Below, piece by piece: positions 20,395 through 31,619 of a stretch of 64,000 bases of DNA; positions within the stretch are counted from its first letter, which is position 1; each line of letters starts with the position of its first letter. The stretch is taken from contig NC_090319.1 in the NCBI RefSeq assembly GCF_040869045.1, positions 342,654,302 to 342,718,301 on the forward strand, in the 5' to 3' direction. The notes under the pieces were generated by a model, which worked only from the letters and a program-made list of their open reading frames with translations, was not told the DNA's origin and did not search any database. The translations under genes were made by a program, and so were the position numbers. The DNA comes from Eurosta solidaginis (lineage: Eukaryota; Arthropoda; Insecta; Diptera; Tephritidae).

Positions 20395-20650
20395 TAGTTT
20401 TTGCAGAATCACCGTCAAAGAGGTTGAAGAAGCCATAAAACTTGCCAAACCATCTATGTAAAGCTGTAGGCCCGGACAGGATTGCCATGCCGATGCCTGA
20501 AAACCTTGGCAAGGAGGGATACCTGTAGCTTGTTTTGAACCTGTGCTTGTCCTCTTTCGTCATACCTGAATAGCACTGCCACCGCGCTGAGCGAAATCAA
20601 CACAACAAGAATTAAAACACCTTTTTTTTGTAAGTTTACATATCGAAGCT
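20395..20650 (+). mobile_element. LINE family A RT-region fragment
   Basis: Conceptual frames give VEEAIKLAKPS and, after a small deletion, KAVGPDRIAMPMPENLGKEG and a SLSSFVIP-like segment. This is the N-terminal fingers region of a jockey-like RT. Stops present. Confidence 0.55.
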
Positions 20651-20689
20651 CCCTTCCACACCCGAAGGAGTTACCATTGTTTCTTCCGC

Positions 20690-20880
20690 TTGTTGTTGTT
20701 GTAGCGATAAGGTTGCTCCCCGAAGGCTTTGGGGAGTGTTTTCGATGTGATGGGTCTTTGCCGGATACAAATCCGGTACGATTCGGTAACACAGCTCCAT
20801 TAAGGTGCTAGCCCGACCATCTCGGGAACGATTTATATAGCCACATTAAACCTTCAGGCCATCCCTCCCTCCCTTTCTTC
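20690..20880 (-). repeat. GC-rich interspersed repeat, partial copy
   Basis: Starts with a GTTGTTGTTG run and shows CTCCCCGAAGGCTTTGGGGA, GGTCTTTGCCGGATACAAAT and CTAGCCCGACCATCTCGGGA. Ends at a pyrimidine-rich CCTCCCTCCC stretch. Confidence 0.65.
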
Positions 20881-20939
20881 CGCTGATCACTGCACGATAA
20901 TAGCAACCAGTCCAACTTATCTTCCTAGTCTCCATTTTT

Positions 20940-21240
20940 TTCGCCGGATGCCTGTCAAAACACCGCGCTCAGAACTACCGCGGGATGTCTTCTTATGTCA
21001 CCCGAACATCATAAACACAATGAGGCGAGAAAACTCCCCATAAGGAAAAGAAACGAAATGTTGAACAAACAGTTTCTGTTGAATACTCAGAAGCCTGCGC
21101 ATTCTTACAACCATCATCTCCGCAAGCACTACTAAGAAATCTGGTAAAAAAGAATTCAGCCATTTGAGCAAAAAGATCAGAAAATGGCACTACTACTCAT
21201 CCACAAAGAGTCGAACAAGTCCTATGCCAATAAATGCCCG
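20940..21240 (+). mobile_element. LINE family A post-RT fragment
   Basis: In shifting frames it encodes the MSPEHH..HNEARxLPIRxRNEML equivalent (20990-21065) and the following NTQKPxHPN region, as in the copy at 520-700. Ends at a GTTGTTG run belonging to the next repeat. Confidence 0.6.
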
Positions 21241-21430
21241 TTGTTGTTGTTGTTGTAACGATAATATTACTCCCCGAAGGCTTTGGGGAGTGTTTTCGAT
21301 GTGATGGTTATATATTGAGCTGGCAACCTGAAAAGGTTGTGCTACACAACCCCTTGAATCCGGTATTTTAGTCGCCTCTTATGACAGGCATACCTATCGC
21401 GGGTATATTCTAACCCCCTAACCCGCTGGG
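21241..21430 (-). repeat. GC-rich interspersed repeat, internally deleted copy
   Basis: The (GTT)n end and CTCCCCGAAGGCTTTGGGGA jump directly to the distal part (TATATTGAGCTGGCAACCTG through the GTCGCCTCTTATGACAGGC core to ACCCGCTGGG). About 190 bp of the interior is absent. Confidence 0.65.
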
Positions 21431-21590
21431 ACCGAACTCCGTTCTCAATGTCAAATACCCGAAACACGTAGTTTAGGAAAGCAGTCATATCAGGGAGTAG
21501 CGTCACTCTGATCTGGATACTGTAATAGGTAAAACTACTACTTGTCCAGAATCAACCCCGACATACGCAATGTACATACATACATGTTGT

Positions 21591-21966
21591 TGTTGTTGTT
21601 GTAGCGATAAGGTTGCTCCCCGAAGGCTTTGGGGAGTGTTATCGATGTAATGGTCCTTTGCCGGATACAGATCCGGTACGCTCCGGTACCACAGCACCAT
21701 TAAGGTGCTAGCCCGACCATCTCGGGAATATTAAACCTTCAGGCCATTCCCTCCCTCCCCAGCCCCAAGTTCCATGAGCCTCGTCTGTTAGTGAAACAGG
21801 ATTCCCCGCGGATAGGTGAGGTTGACAATTGGGTTTGGAGAAGCTATATATTGCGCTGACAACCTGAAGGGTTGCGCTACACAGCCCCCTGAATCTGGTA
21901 TTTTAGTCGCCTCTTACGACAGGCATACCTACCGCGGGAATATTCTGACCCCCTAACACGCTGGGG
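21591..21966 (-). mobile_element. GC-rich SINE-like element, most complete copy
   Basis: A 376-bp copy with (GTT)n at the left and CGCTGGGG at the right, flanked by TACATACAT on both sides (about 21572-21585 and 21967-21975), a probable target duplication. On the minus strand it has a GC-rich head and a CTACAACAACAACA tail. No long ORF. Its tail is like that of LINE family A in this window, so it may use that LINE's machinery. Clear tRNA A and B boxes were not seen; a 5'-truncated LINE 5' UTR is the alternative. Confidence 0.55.
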
Positions 21967-22544
21967 TACATACATGAAATCTACATACATACATATTTAC
22001 CGCATGTAAAGTATCCCATATCACACCAATGTGGAAGCATGGCCTCTAATACCCATATCTCATTGGTTCAACCTAGTTGAAACTGTATCTAAATTTGCCG
22101 ACGATATTGATGACAATTTATGAGTGATCGCACCCACGGTTGCCACATCATGTTTTCATTTGGGACCAAAAAAAAAAAGGATTAAATCTCAAAATAGAGG
22201 ACCATGTTTTTTTTTGTTGGTATGTAAACAATGTAATGTAATTAACAGTAATATTCATATAAAACATAACCCTGTTGTTGAGATACTCAATTCGACAAGC
22301 ACTGTCTCATAGCCCCATTGACGATTTATTATAGATTAAAGCATATATAAACGTGGCCTTATGCATATATTCCTAAAAATAGGCTTCAAATGTACCTTAG
22401 TTAGATGGTATAAAAACCGCAGACGAACTTTTTTGATTGGAGGCACGAGGATCGAAAATATAGGCGAATCGCCTCTAACGGTTCTTAGTGTGAGAGCTAA
22501 CGAGTAATGCAAAATATAGGTATGGCTTAACATCACAATAGTTC

Positions 22545-22960
22545 TTGTTGTTGTTGTAGCAGTGTTTAGCCCCATCCAATAGGTGTGACCGATCACAAAA
22601 AATGTCATAAATATCCTCTAACGGGAGTCTAAGGAAACTAGCTGTTTCATCAGGGGTGGACCATAATGAGAGGGGTGTTAGAGACGTTGGTTCCACAATA
22701 CAGTTGAAGAGATGGTTGGTGTCATGAGGGGACACGTTACAAGCAGGACATATGTTTTGTATGTCGGGGCTGATTCTGGATAGGTAAGAGTTTAACCTGT
22801 TACAGTATCCAGATCGAAGTTGAGCTAGAGTGACTCGCGTTTCCCTAGGGAGTGTGCGTTCCTCTTCTGCAAGGGTATTGTTCTCTGAGTACAAGATTCA
22901 CCGGGCAATTCCTGACATAGAGATCCGAAGCATGTTTGTGGAGTTCACTGAGGACCTGCT
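22545..22960 (-). mobile_element. LINE family A C-terminal fragment, open for about 130 codons
   Basis: Minus-strand frame encoding the C-terminal region after the RT: TLPRETRVTLAQLRSGYCNR, the zinc-knuckle-like CPACNVSPHDTNHLFNC, and LTPLSLWSTPDETASFLRLP. It ends in a (CAA)n-like tail on the minus strand at about 22545-22560. This is the best-preserved C-terminus of the family here. Confidence 0.78.
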
Positions 22961-23039
22961 TGTGTTTTTTGGCTTCATACGGCTGTGTTCTCAGGTGCCG
23001 TATTTCCTCATAATGCTATCGGAGATGACTCCTTACGCC

Positions 23040-23396
23040 CCTGTTGTTGTAGCGATAAGGTTGCTCCCCGAAGGCTTTGGGGAGTGTTATCGATGTGATG
23101 GTCCTTTGCCGGATACAGATCCGGTAACAACGCACCATTAAGTTGCTAGCCCGACCAACTCGGGAACGATTTATATGGCCACATTAAATCTTCAGGCTAT
23201 CCCTCCCCCCCATGAGGAGCTTGGGGTCGCCAGAGCCTCGTCTGTTAGTGAAACAGGATTCGCCGCTGATATGTGAGGTTGACAATTGGGTTTGGAGAAG
23301 CTGTATACTGCGCTGGCAACAGGAAGGGTTGCGCTACACAGCGCCTCTTACGACAGGCGTACCTACCGCGGGTATATTCTGAACCCCTAACCCGCT
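23040..23396 (-). repeat. GC-rich interspersed repeat, nearly complete copy
   Basis: All blocks are present in order from GTTGTTGTAGCGATAAGG to the GTCGCCTCTTACGACAGGC-type core, with small deletions. Directly abuts a LINE RT fragment. Confidence 0.65.
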
Positions 23397-23650
23397 AAGC
23401 TTTGATATGTGGAAGTTAAACAAAAGTGAGGATAGGACACCACCCTGTGGCACGCCTTGTTTAATTCTTCTTGGTTTTGATGTTTCTAAATTGAACCGAT
23501 GCCTGCCTACCACCCAGATAATTTGCGGTCCACCTTTTAAGACTTGGTGGAAGGGTAGACCCTTCCAGGTCTTGCAGTAACGTGCCATGGTTGACCGTAT
23601 CAAAAGCTTTTGATAGGTCTAGCGCAACGAGTACTGTTCTATGGTGGGGG
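23395..23650 (-). mobile_element. LINE family A RT fragment
   Basis: Minus-strand frame reads RFNLETSKPRRIKQGVPQGG and VLSSLLFNFHISKL, the RT block before the catalytic box, preceded by palm debris. Its end abuts the GC-rich repeat. Confidence 0.72.
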
Positions 23651-24070
23651 TTTTGATTTAAACCGCAATTTATCTGGGTGCTATTGGCAGTTGGTTGTGC
23701 TCACAATAGTCCTGAAATTCCTTGGACTCAATAATTTGTTTTGGGCTATGTGAGAGAAATGTATACGTATATCGGCGTATGTCACGATATGTAAAGAAAA
23801 ATAACAAACTCGTAGCTCCTTGCTAAAAACGGCCAAAACTGACTAAGAGAGACCATCGGAACAAAAAGGCTTGGAAATGACCATATTTAGTCCACTTGGA
23901 CCAACGTGACAACCTTGATCGCAGCTACTGGATACAACATCTGGATTAGACTTACCAATTTTATGCCACATTGTACGATAGTTCCTCATCAGCTTCCACA
24001 TTTACCTTTAAAATATTTCAGCATAAACAGAACTGGTAATATAATTTGTTTTACTTAGAATCTAGCACAA
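23651..24070. other. 3' flank of FLYWCH exon 1
   Basis: Nothing coding. TTTATT at about 24068-24073 gives a minus-strand AATAAA about 150 nt after the FLYWCH exon stop. A second AATAAA overlaps the stop codon itself. Confidence 0.4.
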
Positions 24071-24224
24071 TTTTATTCTCTCCCTTGCATTTAAAGTAGT
24101 TAAAAAACATAATTTAAAATGGCTCTCTACAAACATTACACAGCACCAACTTAATTAAGTTTTTCATTTTTTTGTTTTTGGTTGCAATCGAAAAATGCAC
24201 TGCTAAGGAACTATCGAGATTTAT

Positions 24225-25771
24225 TTACATATCCTCAATTTTAAAATGATGTTCCTCATTCGTTGATATCGTTATGGAATCAATAACATGAGCTTGATTT
24301 TGATGTCTATCGCTGGTGCGACCACCATCCGTTGTTGAGTGTGTGGATATGGCAGGTGTATTTGAATTCATATCAGAAGGTGAGAGTGTCGTTGCGCCAT
24401 GATGACTCAGGATATGATGTTGTTGTTGTTGTTGGTGCTCCGTCAAACTTGTGGAATGCGCACAATGAGATTGCGTTTCCGATGGTACACCACCACATGC
24501 CACTGTCGTTGATTCATCGCTAAGACTTCTTTGTGCTGCGGATTTAAGTGCGCCATTGCTGGAGGCGCCTGTCGCCGCAGCCGAAGCTGTTGTGGTTTGT
24601 GTAGTTATAGGTGAACTAAGCGAATTTGCGTTACAACTGCCGTGCTGCGACTGATTACTATGATTCGTTGGACTTTCCAGATGTAAAGATGATGATGATG
24701 GCGGCTGAAGTGGTGGTGAGTGTATTAATGGCGTTATTTCCAAATGTGGTTGATGTTGTTGGTGATGGTGATGTGGCGACTGCTCGTGCGTATGCGCATG
24801 TTGTGACAAGTGATGCGATATGTGCTGTTGCTGGGAGTGATGATGATGATGATGGTGATGCATCGCATTAGCGGACGTAGCATTTTGTAATAAATTGTGT
24901 ATAACACTATTCGAGTGTAAGCCCTGCGAAGAACCACTACTCGGTACAGAGCTACTTCCCGCGCCTCCACCACCCAACGTATGGTGGGGATGATGAAAGC
25001 TGCTACCATCGCCGCCACTAGAATGATGCGACATAAATGGACTAGTTGTCGTCGATTGAGCTGAGTGTGTATGCGCATGCGCGTGCGCTGAGTTGCCGCC
25101 ACCTAGCAAACTTGCTGACATTTGTGATGATTGCGGCGGCGGTGGCGGCGTTGAGCTATCTAATTGTTGTTGCTGTAGCTGGAGTTGTTGTTGTTGTTGC
25201 TGATGATGTAATTGCAGTTGTTGTCCTGGTGAATTGTTATGATGTTGTTGTTGAAACATTGACCCCCCACCGCTCATAGTACCACCACTAGCAGATGTAT
25301 GATGATGCAATCGTATTCCTGAATTAGCAATCCCACTTCCCACAGCACCATTACTACCACCCGGCAATAGCACATTAGACATATTTATTGAATTTAAATT
25401 CATTGTGGGTGAGATAGAGGTCGGCGCTGACGCGGATGTTTGTTGTATAGTATTATCAATGGGAAATCCAACACCTCCGCCTCCGCCGCCAGCACTACCA
25501 CAGCCAAGACTACTGCCAACGCCACCATTGCCTGATCCACCTCCAGGTCCACCATTGCTTCGCATATGTGGCGGATGATTGTGCACACCTGTTGCAGATA
25601 TGACACGTCCTTGATGGGTTATACAACGTGCACGGCACATGCTAATACGATAGGATTTACATAGCCAATAAGTTTTCATGCCTTGCTGTGTGGCCACAGT
25701 ATTATTGCGATTGAATACACAATTGCCGTGTAAGAGTGACGTTGATGATAGCATCACCACACTGCTGCTAT
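24225..25771 (-). CDS. BTB gene, alternative last exon 1: FLYWCH finger with His/Gln/Gly/Ser-rich tail
   Basis: Terminal exon of 514 codons on the minus strand. The only phase-compatible acceptor is ACCACCGTAG (AG at 25773-25772). The first two bases AT complete the codon opened by the A that ends the BTB exon, giving NSSSVVML. Residues about 2-65 form a FLYWCH finger: VVMLSSTSLLHGN, KTYWLC, MCRARC and HNHPP supply the Cys2His2 ligands. The tail is low-complexity: Gly-rich, Gln runs, a run of eight His (AMHHHHHHHHSQQQ), Ser/Pro-rich segments, ending DSITISTNEEHHFKIEDM. Such tails are common in fly transcription factors. The polypyrimidine tract is weak, which may favour regulated use. Stop TAA at 24227-24225. 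Confidence 0.85.
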
Positions 25772-25773
25772 CT

Positions 25774-26090
25774 ACGGTGGTCATTGTCGTCGGGATTATA
25801 TATCCATTTTTGTATATTTTGAGATCACATACGGCATATCGGCGGCGTAACATTAAAAGGATCAGGGATAAAGTAAACACGTTATATGTTAATAGCGTTC
25901 GTGCAGTCGGGCATACATATTTATCATATTGTATGCAGAGCTGGGCAATAATCATTAATTTTAGAGTTCACTTACAAAATAACAAGTAGTTGGTAAATTG
26001 ATCAAAGCAGTCCCACCCTTCAAGTACTAAGCAAAGAAGTTGTTGACATTTGTAACTTCTCAAAAATCTGAGTCTACTTAGAGGATAGGT
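25774..26090. other. Intron just upstream of FLYWCH exon 1
   Basis: Minus-strand reading frame stays open for about 60 codons upstream of the acceptor by chance. No other AG dinucleotide lies within roughly 120 nt upstream of the acceptor, which supports its assignment. Confidence 0.4.
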
Positions 26091-26094
26091 AGAA

Positions 26095-27490
26095 GAAATG
26101 TTCAAGCTGGCAAGAATCACGGAAAGTGAAGGCTGCAGGGACGAGTACAGGAATCTTCTGAAGGCCTACAAGCACGAAATCCACAGGGCGAAGATAGCTT
26201 CATGGAAACATGCATACATCGAGTGCCCCAGCAAAACAGCGTGGTTCGGGAAAGTCCCAGCTGGGGAAATTACAGACCAGGGACTAATAAAAAAATAGAA
26301 CGGGGAATGGTCACGTAGTAGTGAATAATCCATAGAAGCGCTTCTCTACGCATATTTCTTATCGGTAGATGATGTAGGGGAGCTAGTAGACAACACTTTC
26401 ACTTCAATTACGTGCCGGGCTTTTTGACTGATAACAAGATCGAATAGTTTAAATCGTCGGCCCAGATGGTATATTCCCTGCCATACTAGAAATCTCGAGT
26501 AGAGCGCTCGTGGAGTGTCTTAAAACAATATACGATGGGTGAATAATACTGAATCATGTATCCAACTCTTGGAGAACTGGTCGTTTCGTTTTCCTCCCGA
26601 AGTTTGGGAAGATCAGTCACATGTATCCCAAAGACTACAAACTGATTAGCTTAACATCATTTCTGCTCAAGAATATTTGAGAGGCTGATAGACGTGTATA
26701 TAAAGTCCAACATGGATGAAAACTGTTGCGTACATCAAAGGCAATTCGGCAGACACGTGTGATAATGTACAACAATATCTCTAAACAGGCGATCATGGAG
26801 GATCGTAGGTACATTGAAGTGCATCCCAGATAGATCGGCTGCATCCTTCACTGCAGGAAGATTACTTCGCAGTGGGGGCTAAACGCATCCACAAAATCGG
26901 TGGACAGCGGCACGCCGCAGGGCAGGGCATTGTCCCCTCTACCGTGGACACTGATCATCAACCAACTGACAAGGCGATTGGATGTGGGACCCATCAAACT
27001 TACGACGTACGCAGACGACGTTGCAGTTGTCATAAGTGGAAAGTGCTTTCCAACAACCAGCTCTTTTGATAGATCTGGCACTTCGGGATTTATGTGTACA
27101 TACATACATACCTGGGCATCTAGTGTCGTGTTGAGTCTGTTTGCTAGGAGGTACAAGGTCACGAAACGTTCTGGGCTCAAGCTGTGAGGTGTGACCCTGC
27201 AAGAGCAACGGTATACCAAATATCTAGGAATCATTCTAGGCAGTAAGTCGTCGTGGAAGCTCAACGTGGAGGAGAGAGTGAGAAGGCCTCGGCGGCACTT
27301 TATGCATGTAAAAAAATTATATGGTGTACGCGGAGTCTATCGCCCTCTCCCTCTCTCTCACTGGATATTTACAGGCATTTTATACCATGAAATCCTTGTT
27401 TGGTGGACGGCCGCGCAAAACAGAACGTATCTTGTTTCATAATCAAATATCTCGACAACGGTTATGGCGTGGGAAGTGCTCACATGCCTT
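26095..27490 (+). mobile_element. LINE family B (R1/LOA-like) with RT core, decayed
   Basis: 26098-26295 encodes a pre-RT linker (EYRNLLKAYKHEIHRAKIAS WKHAYIE). 26900-27060 encodes RT motifs DSGTPQGRALSPLPW and the catalytic YADDVAVVISG. 27191-27440 encodes the thumb (YTKYLGIILGSKSSWKLNVE) and the LVWWTAAQN motif. Stops and frameshifts throughout. The motif style is that of R1/LOA-clade elements, and it matches the fragment at 58.8-59.3 kb. Confidence 0.7.
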
Positions 27491-27625
27491 TTATAAGCTT
27501 TGAGAGAAAGTCAAACTAAGTATTCGAAAAAGAACTATTTTAGTATAAATTTTCCCACCACCTTTCGAAGGAATGGAAAAAAGGCACGTAGTTTTTTTGA
27601 ATTAAAAGGAAACTTTATTAGATAC

Positions 27626-28115
27626 TGTGATGAATATTAGCATCACTAAGCGGCTACTAAATAAATACACAACAACAATAAAGCAGCCACTCTTATGTAG
27701 AAGACGACGAAGAAATATCTCACATACACAAATATGTAGTCATCAGCCGAAGTAGTTACTCACGCATACATACGCATACGGCTATGGGAGAGGCGTGGAC
27801 TACAGAAATACATGTAAATAGCTGGTAACTAACCAAGCATGAGATACGACGCGAAATTACTAGACCTTAGGAGAAATGGGTGAACGAGGAAATCGAGAGT
27901 ATAAAACCAGCGCAAGATGAGTAATAACGAATCAGTGTTGATTACGGCACGCTATTGCGTGTGGAGTATAATTGTTATGTACTACTCCAAAAGTAATCTA
28001 AATAAATTCCAGTTTGAAATACTGAATATTGGAGTGATTTATTCAACAGTTTAGGGATTCGAAAGTTAGCAAAAGGTTTCAAAGGGTTTTAAGCGGTATT
28101 TCCCAATTCGTTACA
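27626..28115 (+). mobile_element. Solo LTR, gypsy-like
   Basis: 490 bp starting TGTGATG and ending GTTACA. About 75-80 percent alike with the solo LTR at 45847-46361 (shared blocks AGCAGCCACTC, CAGCCGAAGTAGTT, TTGGAGTGATTTATTCAACA). Flanks ATAC and ATAA look like a mutated 4-bp duplication. Contains a GTATAAAA box near 27899 and AATAAA near 28001. No internal retroviral-type region in the window. Confidence 0.72.
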
Positions 28116-29324
28116 ATAAATTTTCAATTCCCTTCAAGAGATTGAGAGAAAATACTCTTATTAAAAAAGTAGGTAGTTTATTGCAATCACAAAAAAAAAC
28201 TCCAAGTAATTCGGAAACGAAGAAATAAAGTTTCAAGTATTTCGGCACAATTAGACAAAGCGGTTTCCTCATTGTGTAGTCTTTAATGTTCTATTTCTTT
28301 CAACATCAAAAAGGGTTCGAATTATGTACTTCCAAATATAGGATTTGACAAACTATATAGCTTTTCCAATTACCGTTCAATTATATCTTTTATAATGTAA
28401 TTGCATTCAACCAGCTCTGCTTACATGGTATTCAAGTTTATTGCCTGCCAATTTCACACAGAGGCTTAATGAAATAATTAGTCAAGTTTTCTACATTAAA
28501 GCACTAATTGAACTCAATCTTCCATACCAAATACAAATTCTTAATTGTCTCATTATTGCTTTATTGAATGTCTAATCGAGTGAAGATCCAGCGTAGCTTG
28601 TTGCTTCGAATTTTATTGTCAATGTAACAAATGACAATCAAAAATTAATTATTTTCAATAATTTACGAAAAATAGAAAAACACGAAAAAATTCAAAATTT
28701 AATTTTCGCTGCATTTGCTGCAAATGATAATATGGCTTTTTTTTTTTTTGATTGTATTTATAGTTAAGAAGGAAACGGCTTATTTTTTGTAAAATGGAAA
28801 TATTTTTTTGGGGCTGCTGACAAATGTTCGCTTAATGAAGCAAAAGGCGCTGTATGAAAAGGGAAAATTAATTATTTCATTAAATAGAATTGTAATTCGA
28901 TTAAGTTTCTGTGTGAAAACGGTATACATATGTCTGTATTTATGAACGAATTTGTAAAAAGTGTAACTGGGGAGAAATGTGCTCTTTTTTTGTATAAATT
29001 AGATATGTTTGTGCTTTGAGTATTCGTGAATTAATTACAATTACAGTAGTGACAGCCAACAAATCAAGAGTACAAAATTAAAAATTTCTATATACAAGAA
29101 AATAATTCAACAAGTTAATAAATATTAGAATCAGAATTAGCTTTTGGTATCTAAAAGCCTTAATAATTTCCTTAAAGTATTTATGTACAGTTATGAGCAT
29201 CCAAACAGTAGACGCAGTATTTACATTTATTGTATTTCCAAATTATGCCAAGTCATTTTATATTCCAAATCTAAAAATAAAATTTACACAGGGCTTCTGT
29301 AAGCATGGAATACGGTTGGCTATA
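28116..29324. other. AT-rich intron DNA
   Basis: No ORF or complete element. 28490-28600 has a diverged reverse-strand relative at about 60440-60545 (shared word GAACTCAATCTTCC), so it is an old repeat. Confidence 0.35.
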
Positions 29325-30056
29325 GTTACGTTCCAATGACGCGTGCACCAGATACGGATAGAGATTTAACATGCAAATGCAACAACAACGTTGTGATCCT
29401 GATATTTATCTGGTTCAATTTATGAGCCGTATAGCAGTTCTGTTCGTTTCGTTTTCTGTAGTAGATTTTTGGACAGCTAATCACTTTTGAGTTGGTAGCA
29501 CTCATGGCTCAACTATATGGTTTACTCATCTCTACAGCAACAACATATCTTTGTTCAGATTGTCAAAATCAGCCAGTTGGTGTTAGACGAATGGAATGGA
29601 ATGAAAACACAAAACTTAGCAGCTTTTGTGTGTAGTAAGAAAATGTTGTCAATGTGTTGATTTCATTTTGAGTTTGCCATCTCCTACTGACAATCCCTAC
29701 TCCGGTGAAATGAAAAAATCAAAATCAGCTGATGAGATGAGCCATGGTAGGACTGAAATAAGTATGTGTACATATGTGTATAAATAAAATATTTCCCCAT
29801 ATTAAAAAGCAAAAACACGGAAAGAGTAAACAACTTCAAGGAAATGTAAGGAAAATAAATAGTTTGTTTACGTGTGAAACTATTTAGGTGTTAATAATTC
29901 TATCAGTATCTTAAATATTTGTGTACGTTTCTTTTTCTTATTTTCAAAAAAATAGATGTTTCATATTAGTGCTACCAGCTCTCATAAAGTTGATCCAGAT
30001 CGTTCCAATGAGATTTGATCGTAAGCCAGAGCTCGTTAACTCAATGGAACGGTCCT
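29325..30056 (+). mobile_element. MITE, uninterrupted copy of the 5549-7408 family
   Basis: 732 bp from GTTACGTTCCAATGACG to CAATGGAACGGTCCT. Contains in one continuous order the blocks that are split at 5.5-7.4 kb, including ACAACGTTGTGATCCTGAT (an empty site for the hAT-like insertion). No clear target duplication remains here. Confidence 0.78.
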
Positions 30057-30322
30057 TATTAGTATGGGCTTTAGCTGCATCTGATTATGCAAATACACTA
30101 CTTTGATCGGAGCCAAACAAATGAACAAGCGCAGTCACATATCTAAGGAGAAAAAAGTTTAAGGCCCAGTTTTTCAGTAGTTGGTTAAGCTAAGCTTAAA
30201 CTAAATTTACTTAAACTCTAGACAAATTTAAACTCCAGTTCATCTACTGAGCAGTTCAGTACAGTAGGCACAGTTTAAGGCCGCCTTTGGAGTAGGATTT
30301 TTTGTACGGCAACATTGTTTTT

Positions 30323-31353
30323 TAAACGGTTTTATTTAGCTTAGCTTGACAGGCAGGCCGCACGGCCGCATGCACGGCCGTTGGGAACAAATTTTGTAAT
30401 TGAAATTTAAGTAACTTCCCGATGACAATGCAATAGTAAGAAAAAAATCGCCGCTAGGTGGCGCAAGGATCAATATATTCACAAAAATCGTTTTTTGGGG
30501 TCCGATTTGGCTCATATTTGGAACACATAATACATACAAGAATAGAAAGCGACGTATGAAAAAAATCGCCGCTAGGTGGCACAAGGATCGAGATATTCAC
30601 AAAAATCGTATTTGTGGTCCGATTTGGCTCATATTTGGAACACATAATACAAGCAAGAATAAAAGGCGACCTATGAAAAAAATTGCCGCTAGGTGGCACA
30701 CGTATCTAGATATTCAAAAAAATCGTATTTGTGGTCCTATTTGGCTCATATTTGGAACAAATATTACATACAGTCCGGTAGAAGTGACATCAAAATATTT
30801 ATGTATTGAGGACTTAGATTGTGACAAATTGTCAGGAAAGGGTCCCTGTAATAATGAGTCACTAAATGAACTAAATAGAACGAGAAATAATAGGCAAATA
30901 AATAAAGACTAAAAACTTGAAAATAAAATAATTAAAAAAAAAATTTAAGTTAAACGGTTTTATTGAAAACAATACCTACATGAAGTAATAATAATACTAA
31001 AGGCTAGAAAATAATTAGGTAGGTCCTACGTGCTAGTCATCACACTCCTCATCAATCTAGGTCGTGGATCAGACAAGTAAATAAAAGCGTTGGACGCGCT
31101 AAATTTCTATTGATAGTCATAAGTAAAACCAACTGAACCTTAATCAGGTTATACTACGCCTCACATTTTTAGAAATTTCACGCGCCCAACGCTTTTTTTT
31201 TAATTGTCTGATCAACTCCCTAGATTGATGAGGAGTGTGATGCCTAGTACCTAGGATCTGACTAATTATTTTCTACCTTTTAGTATTATTATTACTTCAT
31301 GTAAGTATTGTTTCCAATAAAACCGTTTAACTTAAAATTTTTTTTTTAATTAT
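30323..31353 (+). mobile_element. Tandem-repeat-bearing insertion with a palindromic end
   Basis: Ends TTAAACGGTTTTATTTAGC and AATAAAACCGTTTAA. Contains three units of a 117-118-bp repeat at about 30441-30780 (core TCGCCGCTAGGTGGC). About 30915-31366 is a long palindrome whose arms read AAGTTAAACGGTTTTATTG at the left and CAATAAAACCGTTTAACTT at the right. A reverse-oriented relative is at about 37430-38337. Possible Helitron or foldback relative; superfamily undetermined. Confidence 0.62.
30441..30780. repeat. Tandem repeat, about 117 bp x 3
   Basis: Unit starts at 30448, 30566 and 30683 (TCGCCGCTAGGTGGC, then GGTCCGATTTGGCTCATATT and GGAACACATAATAC). Short ORFs on both strands across this block are by-products of the repeat. 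Confidence 0.8.
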
Positions 31354-31619
31354 TTCATTTTATTACCTAAATAATTTGTAGATACTGCAACAGCTGGATT
31401 TTGTTTACCCAAACATGGAAAAAATATTTCTCCAGCCTTAGGGAAAATTATATCTTGTTCCGGAGCTGATATCCAACATTAGAGTATGATGTTATCAAGT
31501 TTATATACAACTTCATTCTCCAATCACTATCCAATCTTTGAGAAATTGTGTAAATGTACAGTTCCCGAGTTGACCTCCAACGTCATTCTCAAATTATTTC
31601 CCGCCCTTTAAGAGATTTT

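Noticed and set aside
24734..25102. 122-codon minus-strand frame, and + strand frames at 24332-25279
   Set aside because: Out-of-frame readings of the His/Gln/Gly codon runs in the FLYWCH exon.
25774..25955. N-terminal extension of the FLYWCH frame with a hydrophobic segment
   Set aside because: Upstream of the phase-compatible acceptor; it is intron read-through and lacks conserved residues.
26635..27264. Minus-strand frames at 26.6-27.3 kb
   Set aside because: Antisense to the family-B LINE RT.
30454..30912. Open frames on both strands with repeating peptides
   Set aside because: Produced by the 117-bp tandem repeat; the peptides repeat because the DNA does.
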